Shown here one piece after another: positions 36,240 through 44,449 of a stretch of 64,000 bases of DNA; position 1 is the first letter of the stretch; the number at the start of each line of letters is the position of its first letter. Made by a program: the position numbers and the translations under genes. Source of the DNA: Actinoplanes oblitus. Its GTDB lineage: Bacteria; Actinomycetota; Actinomycetes; Mycobacteriales; Micromonosporaceae. The stretch spans positions 8,441,501 through 8,505,500 of the forward strand of contig NZ_CP126980.1 in assembly GCF_030252345.1 (NCBI RefSeq), written 5' to 3'. Below the pieces are notes generated by a model. That model did no database searches, was not told where the DNA came from, and saw nothing but the letters and a program-made list of their open reading frames with translations.

Positions 36240-37522
36240 GCGGCGCTCCCGATCGTCGTCGGCGCGTAGGGCAGCCGGGCCCGCACCCGGAACCCGCCCC
36301 CGCCGCGCCGCCCGTGCTCCAGGGTGCCGTCGTGCACCGCCACCCGTTCCCGCATCCCGATCAGCCCCATCCCGCTGCCCCGCTCGCCGGTCCCGCCCCG
36401 GCCGTCGTCGGTGACGTCCAGCTCCAGCTCGCCGGCCAGATAGCGGACCCGGATGTCCAGCGTGGCGGCGTGCGCGTGCTTGAGCGTATTGGTCACCGAC
36501 TCCTGCACGATCCGGTAGGCCGCCTGGGAGAGCGAATCGGGCAGCGGGGCCGGGTCGCCGTACGTACCGAAATGCACCTCGAGCCCGGCCTCCCGGGCCC
36601 GTTCGGCGATCTCCTCGATCCGGTCGATCCCGGCCCCCGGTGTCGCCGCGGCCTGCGGGCCGCTGGCGCGCAACGCGCCCAGCATGCGGCGCAGCTCGTC
36701 GACGGCGGTACGCGCGCCGTGCTCGACGGCGGTGAGCGCGGTGACCGCCTTCGCCGGGTCCTTGTCGAGCGCCCGGCGGCAGGCGGACGCCTGGATGCCC
36801 ATCACCGAGACGTGGTGGGCGACCACGTCGTGCAGCTCCCGGGCGATCCGCACCCGCTCGTCCAGGACGGCCCGGCCGGCCGCCGCCTCCTGGGCCGCGC
36901 GCAGCTGCTCGGCCTGCTGCTCCAGCTGGTGCTGGCGCCACACGCCGCGCCAGGCCGCGTCGCCCATCAGGTAGGTGAAGCCGAAGTAGACGATGTTCTG
37001 CAGGTAGGCGATGAAGACCGCGGCCCACAGCCGGGGCAGCCAACCGGCGGCGTCGGCGACACCGGAGTACATCGCCGCCAGCACGGCGTCGTGGTACAGC
37101 GCGAACGAGAGGGTCAGCCAGCCGAACATCACCGCCACGATGATCAGCCGCAGGATCCGGGCGCGCTGCCGATCCCGGCCCCAGGCGCCGAGCGTGTAGA
37201 TCGCCGAGAACAGCGCGTAGTTGGCGACGATCTGCTCCTCGGTGGAGCGGACCTGCCCGGCGATGAAGACCACCGAGATCACCACGGCGACCGCGTCGGG
37301 GTACCGGCGGCGCCAGGCCAGCGGCAGCGTGGTCGCCACCGCCCAGAAGATCTCCTCGGCGAACGCCGGATTGCGGTGGCTGTGGTGGTACCCGGTGCTG
37401 CGCAGCAGATAGAGGCTGACCACGGCGAGGGCGGCGACCCCCAGCCCGGTCCACAGATCGTTCCGGCGCTGCTCGCGGGTGGGTCCCGGCCGCCGCCATT
37501 CTTCGACGTTCCACGATGGCAT
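36236..37522 (-). CDS. Membrane sensor histidine kinase (HisKA_3)
   Basis: A 428-residue kinase with about five hydrophobic segments in the first 190 residues, a coiled linker (QLEQQAEQLRAAQEA), the HisKA_3 H-box RIARELHDVVAHHVSVM with the phospho-acceptor in ELHDVV, and an HATPase with TNTLKHAHA, DDGRGG and GLIGMRERV. It pairs with the LuxR regulator. It starts 11 bases after the MerR gene stop with no strong ribosome-binding site, so coupling to MerR translation is likely. Confidence 0.93.
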   Translation of the reverse strand: MPSWNVEEWRRPGPTREQRRNDLWTGLGVAALAVVSLYLLRSTGYHHSHRNPAFAEEIFWAVATTLPLAWRRRYPDAVAVVISVVFIAGQVRSTEEQIVANYALFSAIYTLGAWGRDRQRARILRLIIVAVMFGWLTLSFALYHDAVLAAMYSGVADAAGWLPRLWAAVFIAYLQNIVYFGFTYLMGDAAWRGVWRQHQLEQQAEQLRAAQEAAAGRAVLDERVRIARELHDVVAHHVSVMGIQASACRRALDKDPAKAVTALTAVEHGARTAVDELRRMLGALRASGPQAAATPGAGIDRIEEIAERAREAGLEVHFGTYGDPAPLPDSLSQAAYRIVQESVTNTLKHAHAATLDIRVRYLAGELELDVTDDGRGGTGERGSGMGLIGMRERVAVHDGTLEHGRRGGGGFRVRARLPYAPTTIGSAA

Positions 37523-37533
37523 ACGGAGAACGA

Positions 37534-37944
37534 TTACATGTTCCGCCGCTCGGTGGTATCTCGCCGGTCCCGCGCCGGGACGCCGGCATCCCGGCGCGCG
37601 GTGACGCCTCGCCGGGTCTGTGTCGGGATGCTGGCGTCCTCGCCGGGACCGAGCTTGCCGCCCAGCTCGCGGATCCGCCGGTGCGCGGCGGCCAGCCGGT
37701 CCTCCAGCGTGACGATCCGGACCGCCGCGGCGAGCAGGAAACCCTCGTCGAGCAGCACGCGTACCCGGGCGGCCAGGTCCAGCTGGTGCCGGGAGTACCG
37801 CCGGTGCCCGCCGGCCGAGCGGCCCGGCTCGATCAGGCCGGTGCCGTCGAGACTGCGGAGGAAGGCCGGGGTCACGCCGATCAGCTCGGCGGCCCGGCCC
37901 ATCGTGTACGCCGGGAGGTCGGCGTCGGCCGCGTTCCTGGGCAT
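37534..37944 (-). CDS. MerR-family transcriptional regulator
   Basis: A 136-residue protein with an N-terminal MerR winged helix (TMGRAAELIGVTPAFLRSL, GHRRYSRHQLDLAARVRVLL), a coiled segment (LEDRLAAAHRRIRELGG) and a basic Arg/Thr-rich tail without ligand-binding cysteines. I chose ATG at 37944 with GAGGGG three bases upstream; an ATG five codons earlier is possible. It heads the MerR-kinase-regulator-ABC cassette. The tail is compositionally odd and its DNA contains short inverted repeats. Confidence 0.82.
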   Translation of the reverse strand: MPRNAADADLPAYTMGRAAELIGVTPAFLRSLDGTGLIEPGRSAGGHRRYSRHQLDLAARVRVLLDEGFLLAAAVRIVTLEDRLAAAHRRIRELGGKLGPGEDASIPTQTRRGVTARRDAGVPARDRRDTTERRNM

Positions 37945-37964
37945 GGTCCCCTCATGCACAGAGT

Positions 37965-37995
37965 CCAGGGCCCCGGCGGGTAACCGGGGCCCTGG
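37965..37995 (+). terminator. Intrinsic-terminator-like hairpin upstream of MerR
   Basis: A perfect 12-bp stem CCAGGGCCCCGG (37965-37976) with 37984-37995 is followed on the plus strand by CTTTTCAATTCTGTT, the U-rich tail of a terminator. No plus-strand gene ends here; on the minus strand it sits just upstream of the MerR start. It may stop antisense transcription, or act as a leader structure for MerR. Confidence 0.6.
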
Positions 37996-38488
37996 CTTTT
38001 CAATTCTGTTGCCGACTCTACTGGCCGGCGGATGTGGTCGACCGGCTGCGTGCCGCTAGCAGTCGACCGGAGTGATGGGCATCGGCTGCGATCACCTCTT
38101 GTCGGGTCGGGGACGTCGTGACTTCGCGTTGCTGCGGTATCTCGTCCTCCTTAACCAAACTCAGCGTCTGTGCCAGTTGCGATGCCGGCCGTAGCCGACC
38201 CCACGAACATATGCCTGTTCGGCGCCGATTTCTAGAGTCGCCGCTGTAGATTTTTTAGCCCGACCCGCGAGCTGACCTGCGGCAACGCAAGAAACCGTCA
38301 ATCCCTGCAAGAAGATCGGCTGGATCTTGCCGCGACCCGGCAAACCATGCCCGGCTCCTTCGCCGCCGTCCGCTCAAGCCTTCCAGGACCCGCTTTCGGT
38401 ACGCCACGAGCGCCCCGCCGCACGGAAATCCCGCCATTCCCTTTCACGCCTCGGTCTGACCGATTCCGCCCGCCGCGGGCCACCCTCC

Positions 38489-38544
38489 GAAGCCCGTCAC
38501 CCAAAGCCCGCCGCCCGAGACCCGTCGCCCGAGACCCTCGGGTG
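38489..38544. repeat. 14-bp tandem repeat, four units
   Basis: Units start at 38489, 38503, 38517 and 38531, with pattern GARRCCCGYCRCCC. The array ends 14 bases before dispersed repeat copy B, much as array A lies beside copy A. Confidence 0.75.
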
Positions 38545-38558
38545 ACCGGACCGGGTCG

Positions 38559-38680
38559 CGGGCTGGGCGGGCCGCATGAACAGTGCGGGGACGCATCAGC
38601 CCGGCGGTGCCTCGCGGTCCGGACGGACGGCGGGCCTGGCGCTGTAGCCACGGGAGTCTGCCCAGAACGTACAAAATGGG
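38559..38680 (-). repeat. 122-bp dispersed repeat, copy B (inverted)
   Basis: Reads on the minus strand from CCCATTTTGTACGTTCT (38680 to 38664) and matches copy A (32986-33107). The conserved end lies 30 bases from the TetR stop codon. Together the copies form an inverted repeat around 5.45 kb containing the MerR, two-component and ABC genes. Confidence 0.85.
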
Positions 38681-38710
38681 ATTGAAAGGAAGGAAAGCCG
38701 GAAGGAGCGG

Positions 38711-39295
38711 TCAGGCGACGCGCCTGACGATCGCCAGCAGGGACTCCTCGACGTCCTCGATCGGGCGGTCCGGCTGGAAGACCAGCCAGTCCACGGCGAC
38801 CACCAGGCCGACGCCGAACAGAGCCGACGAGGCCACCCGGACGTCCAGGTCGGCCGGCAGGTCGCCGGAGTCGACGCCGGCCTGGACGGTCTCGGCGATC
38901 ACCCCGATCGCCTCGGCGCGGAGCAGGACCAGGGTCTGCTGCCACTCCCGGTTGGTCCGCCACATCTCGGAGAGCAGCAGCTGGGCGAAGGCCTGGTAGC
39001 GCTTGATGAACTCCAGCTGGGCGCGGATCAGGGCGCGCACCGCCTCGCGCGGCGGCAGGTCCGCCACGGCGGCGCGGAACTCCGCGGTGAGCAGGCCGAC
39101 CCCGTGCCGGAGCAGCTCCTCGAAGAGGTCGGTCTTGGATTTGAAGTTGTAGTAGACGGTGCCCTTGGCGACCTTGGCGCGCAGCGCGATGTCGTCCACG
39201 GTGGTCGCTGAGAAACCCTGCTCGGCGATCAGCTCCACCGCGGCCTCGTAGAGTCGCTGCCGGGTGTCCTCGCGCCGGCGGCTCCGCCCGTCCAT
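38711..39295 (-). CDS. TetR-family transcriptional regulator
   Basis: A 194-residue regulator with the TetR HTH (about 10-56: LYEAAVELIAEQGFSATTVDDIALRAKVAKGTVYYNF in the genome; key element KGTVYYNFKSK) and a helical ligand domain. I use the ATG at 39295; a GTG four codons upstream is also possible. It lies immediately downstream of the YhgE and ATPase genes, and a palindrome in their promoter region (42306-42319) is a likely operator, implying autoregulation of the operon. Confidence 0.92.
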   Translation of the reverse strand: MDGRSRRREDTRQRLYEAAVELIAEQGFSATTVDDIALRAKVAKGTVYYNFKSKTDLFEELLRHGVGLLTAEFRAAVADLPPREAVRALIRAQLEFIKRYQAFAQLLLSEMWRTNREWQQTLVLLRAEAIGVIAETVQAGVDSGDLPADLDVRVASSALFGVGLVVAVDWLVFQPDRPIEDVEESLLAIVRRVA

Positions 39296-39310
39296 CGCCA
39301 CGAGCACAGG

Positions 39311-41443
39311 TTAAAGGACCAGCTCGGGGTGCAGGTCCCCGGTGCGCATCCGGCGCTGCCGGCCGGCGACCAGCGTGGTGAGCAGCAGCGCGATCACACC
39401 GAAGCCGGCCAGCACCAGGGCGCCGTGCACGACCGGGCCGGCGCCGCCGCCGTCGATCGCGTGCCGCATCGCCTCGACCACGTAGGTCATCGGCAGCAGC
39501 GGGTGGATAGCCTGGAAGATCCTCGGCGTGGTCTGCACCGGGTAGGTGCCGCCCGACGAGGTGAGCTGGAGCATCAGCAGGACCAGCGCGATGATCCGGC
39601 CGGGCGCGCCGAGCGCGGCGCCGATCAGCTGCATGATCGCGGCGAACACCGCGGCGGTGCCGAGCAGCAGGCCGAGGCTCGCCCACTGGTGCACCGGGGA
39701 CAGCCCGAGACCGAATCTGACCACCACGAACAGCAGCGCCGCCTGGACCAGCCCGATCAGCACGCCGGGCAGCAGACCGGCCAGCGCCACCCGGTGCGGG
39801 GGCCCGCCGGACATCAGGTGACGCCGGTTCAGCGGGCGCAGCAGCATGTAGTTGATCATCGCGCCCACCCAGAGGGCCAGCGCCAGGAAGTACGGCGCGA
39901 AGCCCACGCCGTAGGTGCCGGCCGGGTTGCGCACCACCCGGTCCAGGCTCACCGGGTCGGCCAGGATGCCGGAGCGGGCCGACGCGTCGTCGTACGCGGG
40001 GATCTGGTCGGCGCCGTCGGCCAGCTTGCCGGCCAGCTCGCCCGCACCGTCCTGCAGGTCGGCCAGACCGTCCGCGATCCGGTGCCCGCCGGTGGAGAGC
40101 TTGCCCAGGCCGGAGTTGATCGCGCGGGCGCCGGTGGCCAGCTGGAAGACGCCGTCGCGCAGGTTGGCGGCGCCGTCAGCGGTCTGCCCGAGGCCGGTCT
40201 TCAGCCGCTTCGCCCCGGAGGCGAGCTGGTTCAGGCCGTCGGCCAGCCGGTCGACCCGGCCGCGGGCGCGGGCCACGTCGTCGGCCAGGTGCGGTGCGTC
40301 GTCGGCGACCGAGCGGGCGGTCTTCGCCACCTCGCGGAGCCGGTCGCGCAGCCCGTCCAGGTCGGCGGCGCGTACCCCGTTCCGGATCCGCACGGCGTCC
40401 CTGACCAGCTGGTTGGCCAGGTGCTTCGCCCTGGTCAGGCCGGGGGTGTCGGCAGGCATCCGGTTCAGCGCGGCGCGCAGCTCCCGGGCGTTCCGGACCG
40501 CCTGGTCGGCGGCGGTGTCGATGGCGCCGACGTTCGAGGCGAGCAGGTCGGCGCCGCGGGCCACCCGGTTCGCCGCGTCCTCGATGGTCTGCGCGTTCTG
40601 GCGGAGCAGCGGCTCGACCTTGTCGGCGGCGCCGTCGACCGCGGTGGCCAGCTGACGACCGCCGGCCGCGGCCCGCGCGGTGCCCGAGGCCAGCTCGCCG
40701 GCGCCGTCCTCCAGCTGGTACAGCACGTCGGCGAGCCGGTCCGCGCCGCGTCCGGCGGTGCCCAGCTTGCCGGCCAGTTTCCCGGTGGAGTCGTGCGCCT
40801 TGTCGATCCCGGCGCTCTCCTTGGCCATCGCGCCGTGCAGGGTGCCGGCGCCGTCGGTGATCTCCCCGGCACCGTCGGCGGCCTTCTGGGTCTGCGCCTT
40901 CAGGTCGGTGAAACCGATCAGCATCTTGTCGTAGTACTTCGCCGAGGCGCCGGCCGAGGCGGCCGCGCGGACCTCGTCGAAGGCGGTGCGGGCGAAGACC
41001 CCGGAGAGGTAGTTGGTGGCGTCGTCGCTGACCGCGCTGAGCCGCGCGTTCTCCGGGGTGGCGCCGGCCTTCGGCGCCGTCGCGAGATCACTGGAGAAGT
41101 CGGCCGGGATGCGCAGCATGATCTGGTACTTGCCGTCGCGCACGCCCTTCTCGGCGGTCGGCGCGTCGACCTGGTCCCAGTCGAAGACCTGCCGGTCGAT
41201 CAGCTCGCGGGCCAGGTCCTGCCCGGCGTGCACGGGTTTGCCGTCCTGGTCGGTGGCCGGGCGGTCCTCGACCACCAGGGCGGCCGGGATGTGGTTGAGG
41301 TGGCCGTAGGGATCCCAGAAGGCGTAGAGATAGAGCGCGCCGTAGAGCAGCGGGACGACGGCGAGGACGGCGAGCGCGGCGGCGGTGAGGCGGCTGCGCA
41401 GGAAGCGGCGGATCTCCAGGCCCGCCAGTGCGAAGGCTTTCAC
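39311..41443 (-). CDS. YhgE/Pip-domain ABC-2 type membrane protein
   Basis: A 710-residue protein with one N-terminal helix (about 20-42), a very long extracytoplasmic region (about 45-500) and six C-terminal helices (about 520-690). The N-terminal part has the Pip motif (YLYAFWDPYGHLNHIPAALVVED spans it; key piece WDPYGHL), and the middle is a run of helical DGA/ADG-type heptad repeats (DGAGEITDGAGTL, LADGLNQLASGA). Related proteins export lipids, antibiotics or secretion substrates. The GTG start overlaps the ATPase stop by four bases. Confidence 0.88.
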   Translation of the reverse strand: MKAFALAGLEIRRFLRSRLTAAALAVLAVVPLLYGALYLYAFWDPYGHLNHIPAALVVEDRPATDQDGKPVHAGQDLARELIDRQVFDWDQVDAPTAEKGVRDGKYQIMLRIPADFSSDLATAPKAGATPENARLSAVSDDATNYLSGVFARTAFDEVRAAASAGASAKYYDKMLIGFTDLKAQTQKAADGAGEITDGAGTLHGAMAKESAGIDKAHDSTGKLAGKLGTAGRGADRLADVLYQLEDGAGELASGTARAAAGGRQLATAVDGAADKVEPLLRQNAQTIEDAANRVARGADLLASNVGAIDTAADQAVRNARELRAALNRMPADTPGLTRAKHLANQLVRDAVRIRNGVRAADLDGLRDRLREVAKTARSVADDAPHLADDVARARGRVDRLADGLNQLASGAKRLKTGLGQTADGAANLRDGVFQLATGARAINSGLGKLSTGGHRIADGLADLQDGAGELAGKLADGADQIPAYDDASARSGILADPVSLDRVVRNPAGTYGVGFAPYFLALALWVGAMINYMLLRPLNRRHLMSGGPPHRVALAGLLPGVLIGLVQAALLFVVVRFGLGLSPVHQWASLGLLLGTAAVFAAIMQLIGAALGAPGRIIALVLLMLQLTSSGGTYPVQTTPRIFQAIHPLLPMTYVVEAMRHAIDGGGAGPVVHGALVLAGFGVIALLLTTLVAGRQRRMRTGDLHPELVL

Positions 41444-42288
41444 TGTTTGCCCCGTTCCTCGTTCGCGCCGGCCTGGTCTGTCACTTCTTCTCGCTCCGGT
41501 TCCTTCTCTTCCGCTTCCTCTTGCTCCGGCTCCTCTTGCTCCGGTTCTTCTTTCTTTGGCTCCTCTTGCTCCGGTTCTTCCTGCTCCGGTTCGCCTTGCT
41601 CCGGTTCTTCTTGCTCGGCTTCGACCGCTTCCGCCGCCGGCTCCGCCTCGGATGCCGGTGCCGGTCCGGGCTGGGGCGTGCTCTCCACGACGGCCCGGCC
41701 CGGCTCGCCGGTCTGCGGATCGCTCAGGTGCACCACCCGGGTGACTCGTGACGGATCCACCTCCCGCGCGGTGACCAGAACCGTCACCCCGTTGCCGGCG
41801 AGCTCGCCGAGCATCTCCCACAGCTCGGCCCGCTCCCGCTCGTCCAGGCCGGCGTCCACCCCGTCCAGCGCGATCACCGCGGGCCCCGCCAGGCCCGCCA
41901 GGACCAGACCGAGGACCTGCTTCTGGTACGGCGTCAGGTCGCGCCCCCGCAAGCCCGGGTCGAGCCCGCGCAACGGCACCGCGCCGGCCTCCCGCCGTGG
42001 CCGCCCGAGCAGCGCGAGCCGCTCCTCGACGTGCTCCCGGACGGTGAACACCGGCTCCGGGTCATTGACACCCGTCACATGGGCGAGTGCCGCCGTACCG
42101 GACAGGGAAAGCGTGCCCTCGGACAACCGCAGCCGGCGCGCGAGCATCAGCAGCGTGCTGGTCCGGCCGCTGCCGGGCGGACCGACCACGGCGACCGTCT
42201 CGCCGGGCTCGACCGTCAGGTCGAGGCCACGCACCAGCCAGCGCCGGTGGTGCCGGACCCCGGCGCCCCTCGCGCTCAGCACCGACAT
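41440..42288 (-). CDS. Degenerate ABC ATPase-like protein with EPEQE-repeat tail
   Basis: A 282-residue ABC-type NTPase fold: Walker A is GPPGSGRTS with Arg in place of the catalytic lysine, the signature is LTPYQKQVLGL, Walker B is VIALDGVD without the catalytic glutamate, and no H-loop is seen (VLVTARE). The last 75 residues are an acidic, Pro/Gln-rich tail of about seven EEPEQ-type pentapeptides. ATP hydrolysis is therefore doubtful. The ATG has GAGGAG five bases upstream. First gene of the ATPase-YhgE-TetR operon. Confidence 0.82.
   Translation of the reverse strand: MSVLSARGAGVRHHRRWLVRGLDLTVEPGETVAVVGPPGSGRTSTLLMLARRLRLSEGTLSLSGTAALAHVTGVNDPEPVFTVREHVEERLALLGRPRREAGAVPLRGLDPGLRGRDLTPYQKQVLGLVLAGLAGPAVIALDGVDAGLDERERAELWEMLGELAGNGVTVLVTAREVDPSRVTRVVHLSDPQTGEPGRAVVESTPQPGPAPASEAEPAAEAVEAEQEEPEQGEPEQEEPEQEEPKKEEPEQEEPEQEEAEEKEPEREEVTDQAGANEERGKQ
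41515..41619. repeat. 15-bp in-frame tandem repeat, seven units
   Basis: Seven 15-base units, most reading YTCCTCTTGCTCCGG on the plus strand, encode the EPEQE-type pentapeptides of the ATPase-like protein. The unit length keeps the frame, so copy number can vary without breaking the gene. Confidence 0.85.
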
Positions 42289-42305
42289 GATCGCTCCTCG
42301 TTTAG

Positions 42306-42319
42306 ACTGACTGGTCAGT
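42306..42319. promoter_or_regulatory. Likely TetR operator and promoter of the ATPase-YhgE-TetR operon
   Basis: ACTGAC-TG-GTCAGT is a perfect 6-2-6 palindrome 18 bases upstream of the ATPase ATG. TATGTT on the minus strand (42325-42330) is a -10 candidate just upstream of it, so a bound repressor would cover the transcription start. Assignment to the operon's own TetR is inference. Confidence 0.6.
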
Positions 42320-42400
42320 TCAAAAACATACCCGGGTTTCCGGCGGTGATAATTCACAGGTGGTGGACATCACGCCGAACCGGACGGCAGGATCAAGGGC

Positions 42401-43390
42401 ATGTCGATGCGCTGGGGCATGACCGTGCCGCTCGGCGGCGTTCCGCTGGCCGACCACGCCGCCGTCTTCACGGCACTGGCCGATGCCGGGTTCACCGACG
42501 CGTGGACCGCCGAGGTGGCCGGGACCGACGCGTTCACCCCGCTCACCCTGGCCGCCGCGTGGGAGCCCCGGCTGCGGCTGGGCACCGCTATCGCGCCGGT
42601 CTACACGCGCGGGCCGGGGCTGCTGGCGATGACCGCCGCCGCGCTCGCCGAGACCGCGCCCGGCCGGTTCCAGTTCGGCATCGGCGCGTCCTCGCCGGTG
42701 GTGGCCGGCGACTGGAACGCCGCCGACTTCGTGAAACCGTTCGCCCGCAGCCGCGACACGCTGCGCTTCCTGCGCGCCGCGCTGGCCGGCGAGATGGTCG
42801 ACCGGGAGTTCCCCACCTTCACCGTGAAACGCTTCCGGCTGGAGCGGCCGCCGGCCGTCCCGCCGCGGCTCATGCTGGCCGCGCTGCGCCCGCAGATGCT
42901 GCACCTGGCGGCGGCCGAGGCGGACGGCGTGATCCTGAACTGGCTGGCCGCCACCGACGTGCCCACCGCGCTGGCCGAGACCAAGGAGGCCGGGCCGGAC
43001 TTCGCGGTCGCCACCCGGATCTTCGTGGTACCGACCGACGACGCGGGCTACGCGCGGACGCTCGGGCGGCGACTGATCACGTCGTATCTGACGGTTCCGG
43101 CGTACGCGGCGTTCCACCGCTGGCTGGGCCGCGAGGAGATCCTGGCGCCGATGTGGGCGGCGTGGGAGCGCGGCGACCGGAAGGCCGCGCTGGCCGCGAT
43201 CCCGGACTCCCTGGTGGACGAGCTGGTGGTGCACGGGACGCCGGAGGTGGTGCGGAGCCGGGTCCAGGCGTACGCGGAGGCCGGCGTCACCATCCCGGTG
43301 ATGGCCCTGCTGCCGACGCCGGAGCTGGAGCGGGGCGGTTTCCCGGCCCTGACCGAGCTGATCGCCGCCCTGGGCCGCCCCGGCCGGTAA
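42401..43390 (+). CDS. LLM-class F420/flavin-dependent oxidoreductase
   Basis: A 329-residue TIM-barrel protein of the luciferase-like monooxygenase class, with DAWTAEVAGTDAF, LRLGTAIAPVYTRGP, GRFQFGIGASSPVVAGDWN and the C-terminal GTPEVVRSRVQAYAEAGV motif. Actinobacterial members usually use coenzyme F420 rather than FMN. Substrate unknown. The start ATGTCGATG follows AAGGGC and diverges from the ATPase operon. Confidence 0.88.
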   Translation: MSMRWGMTVPLGGVPLADHAAVFTALADAGFTDAWTAEVAGTDAFTPLTLAAAWEPRLRLGTAIAPVYTRGPGLLAMTAAALAETAPGRFQFGIGASSPVVAGDWNAADFVKPFARSRDTLRFLRAALAGEMVDREFPTFTVKRFRLERPPAVPPRLMLAALRPQMLHLAAAEADGVILNWLAATDVPTALAETKEAGPDFAVATRIFVVPTDDAGYARTLGRRLITSYLTVPAYAAFHRWLGREEILAPMWAAWERGDRKAALAAIPDSLVDELVVHGTPEVVRSRVQAYAEAGVTIPVMALLPTPELERGGFPALTELIAALGRPGR

Positions 43391-43726
43391 CCCGCCTTAC
43401 GCCGCTGCTCTCCCGCGCACGCACACCCTCGCGCACCGTCACTCACCATCGCGCCAGCTCTCCTCACCGCCGCACGCCCTCACCCGGCCACCGCGCCCTC
43501 GCCACCGCCGCCGCCCACGCCCGGCCACCGCTTCCCTTCCCACCACCGCCACGCGCCCTCACCCCTCCCCGCACCACTCCACCACGGCCACCGCTTCCCT
43601 TCCCGCCACCGCTGCGGGCCCTGACCCGGCCGCCGCACCACCGCTCCTCTGCCCCGCGCCCTCACCCCGTCCCGACCGCGAGTCAGTTCGGTGCGGGCCG
43701 AAGTCTCCGGCCGCGACAATGGGCGG
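43391..43726. other. Gene-free, C-rich stretch
   Basis: The plus strand is almost pure pyrimidine plus CAC/CGC repeats. A 19-base sequence GGCCACCGCTTCCCTTCCC recurs exactly at 43523 and 43586, a spacing of 63 bases, so it includes a degenerate tandem duplication. No gene is supported; the Pro/Arg/Ala-rich frames have no starts with ribosome-binding sites. Confidence 0.65.
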
Positions 43727-44425
43727 ATGACTGATGCGGCGGGATTGGCGGCGTTCGCGGCACTCCTGGCCGACCGGACCCGGGCGGCCATGTGCCTGGC
43801 CCTGCTCGACGGCCGCGCCTGGACCGCCGGCGAACTGGCCACACACGCCGGCGTGGCCCGCTCCACCGCCACCGAGCACCTGGACCGCCTGATCGCCGGC
43901 GGCCTGCTGACCGAGGCACGACAGGGCCGGCACCGCTACGTCCGGCTCGCCGGCCCCGGCGTGGCCGGCCTGCTGGAGGACATCAGCTCCCGGCTGGAAC
44001 CCGGACTTCCACCGGCTCGCGGCCTACGGGCGGCCACCGCCGACGCCGCCCTGCGCCGGGGCCGGACCTGCTACGACCACCTGGCCGGCCGCCTGGGCGT
44101 CGCGGTCACCGACGCCTTGACCGAGGCCGGCCTGCTGGATCAGGCCAACGGGTTCGCCGTCACCGACTCCGGCCTGGCCTGGCTGACCGGCGCGCTCGGG
44201 GTGCCGGGCGACCAGCTCCGGCCCGGCCGCCGGCCCCTGGCCCGAGCCTGCCTCGACTGGACCGAGCGGCGTCCGCACCTGGGCGGCCTGGCCGGCGCCC
44301 GGCTCTGCGAGACGTTCCTCACCCGCCAGTGGCTGACCCGCATCGGGTCCGGCCGCGCGGTCCGGCTCACCCCGGCGGGCCGCTCCGCCCTGCGCGATCT
44401 CCTCCACCTGACCGACCTCGACTGA
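43727..44425 (+). CDS. ArsR-like winged-helix transcriptional regulator
   Basis: A 232-residue protein with an ArsR/HTH_20 winged helix (about 5-85: LADRTRAAMCLALLDGRAWTAGELATHAGVARSTATEHLDRL in the genome; recognition helix VARSTATEHLDRL) and a C-terminal helical domain of 140 residues unlike classical metal-sensing ArsR proteins. No CxC metal site is present. The ATG at 43727 is preceded by GGGCGG. The target is unknown; the nearest genes are the LLM oxidoreductase and PadR. A perfect hairpin follows the stop. Confidence 0.85.
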   Translation: MTDAAGLAAFAALLADRTRAAMCLALLDGRAWTAGELATHAGVARSTATEHLDRLIAGGLLTEARQGRHRYVRLAGPGVAGLLEDISSRLEPGLPPARGLRAATADAALRRGRTCYDHLAGRLGVAVTDALTEAGLLDQANGFAVTDSGLAWLTGALGVPGDQLRPGRRPLARACLDWTERRPHLGGLAGARLCETFLTRQWLTRIGSGRAVRLTPAGRSALRDLLHLTDLD

Positions 44426-44449
44426 CCCCGCCCCACCCACGCCAGTCCT

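Larger units (their letters stand above)
37945..38710. other. Gene-free region between MerR and TetR genes
   Basis: About 0.77 kb. It contains a terminator-like hairpin (37965-37995), a markedly AT-richer patch (about 38150-38310) with a TTTTTT run, a CTTTCGGTACGCCACGAG motif at 38392-38409, four 14-bp tandem units (38489-38544) and the second 122-bp dispersed repeat. A 60-codon minus-strand ORF at 38161-38343 has no ribosome-binding site or recognised family, and I do not call it. Confidence 0.65.

Noticed and set aside
38161..38343. 60-codon minus-strand ORF in the AT-richer island
   Set aside because: No ribosome-binding site, no recognisable family, and codon use does not favour GC at third positions as in the neighbours. 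Kept only as part of the island finding.
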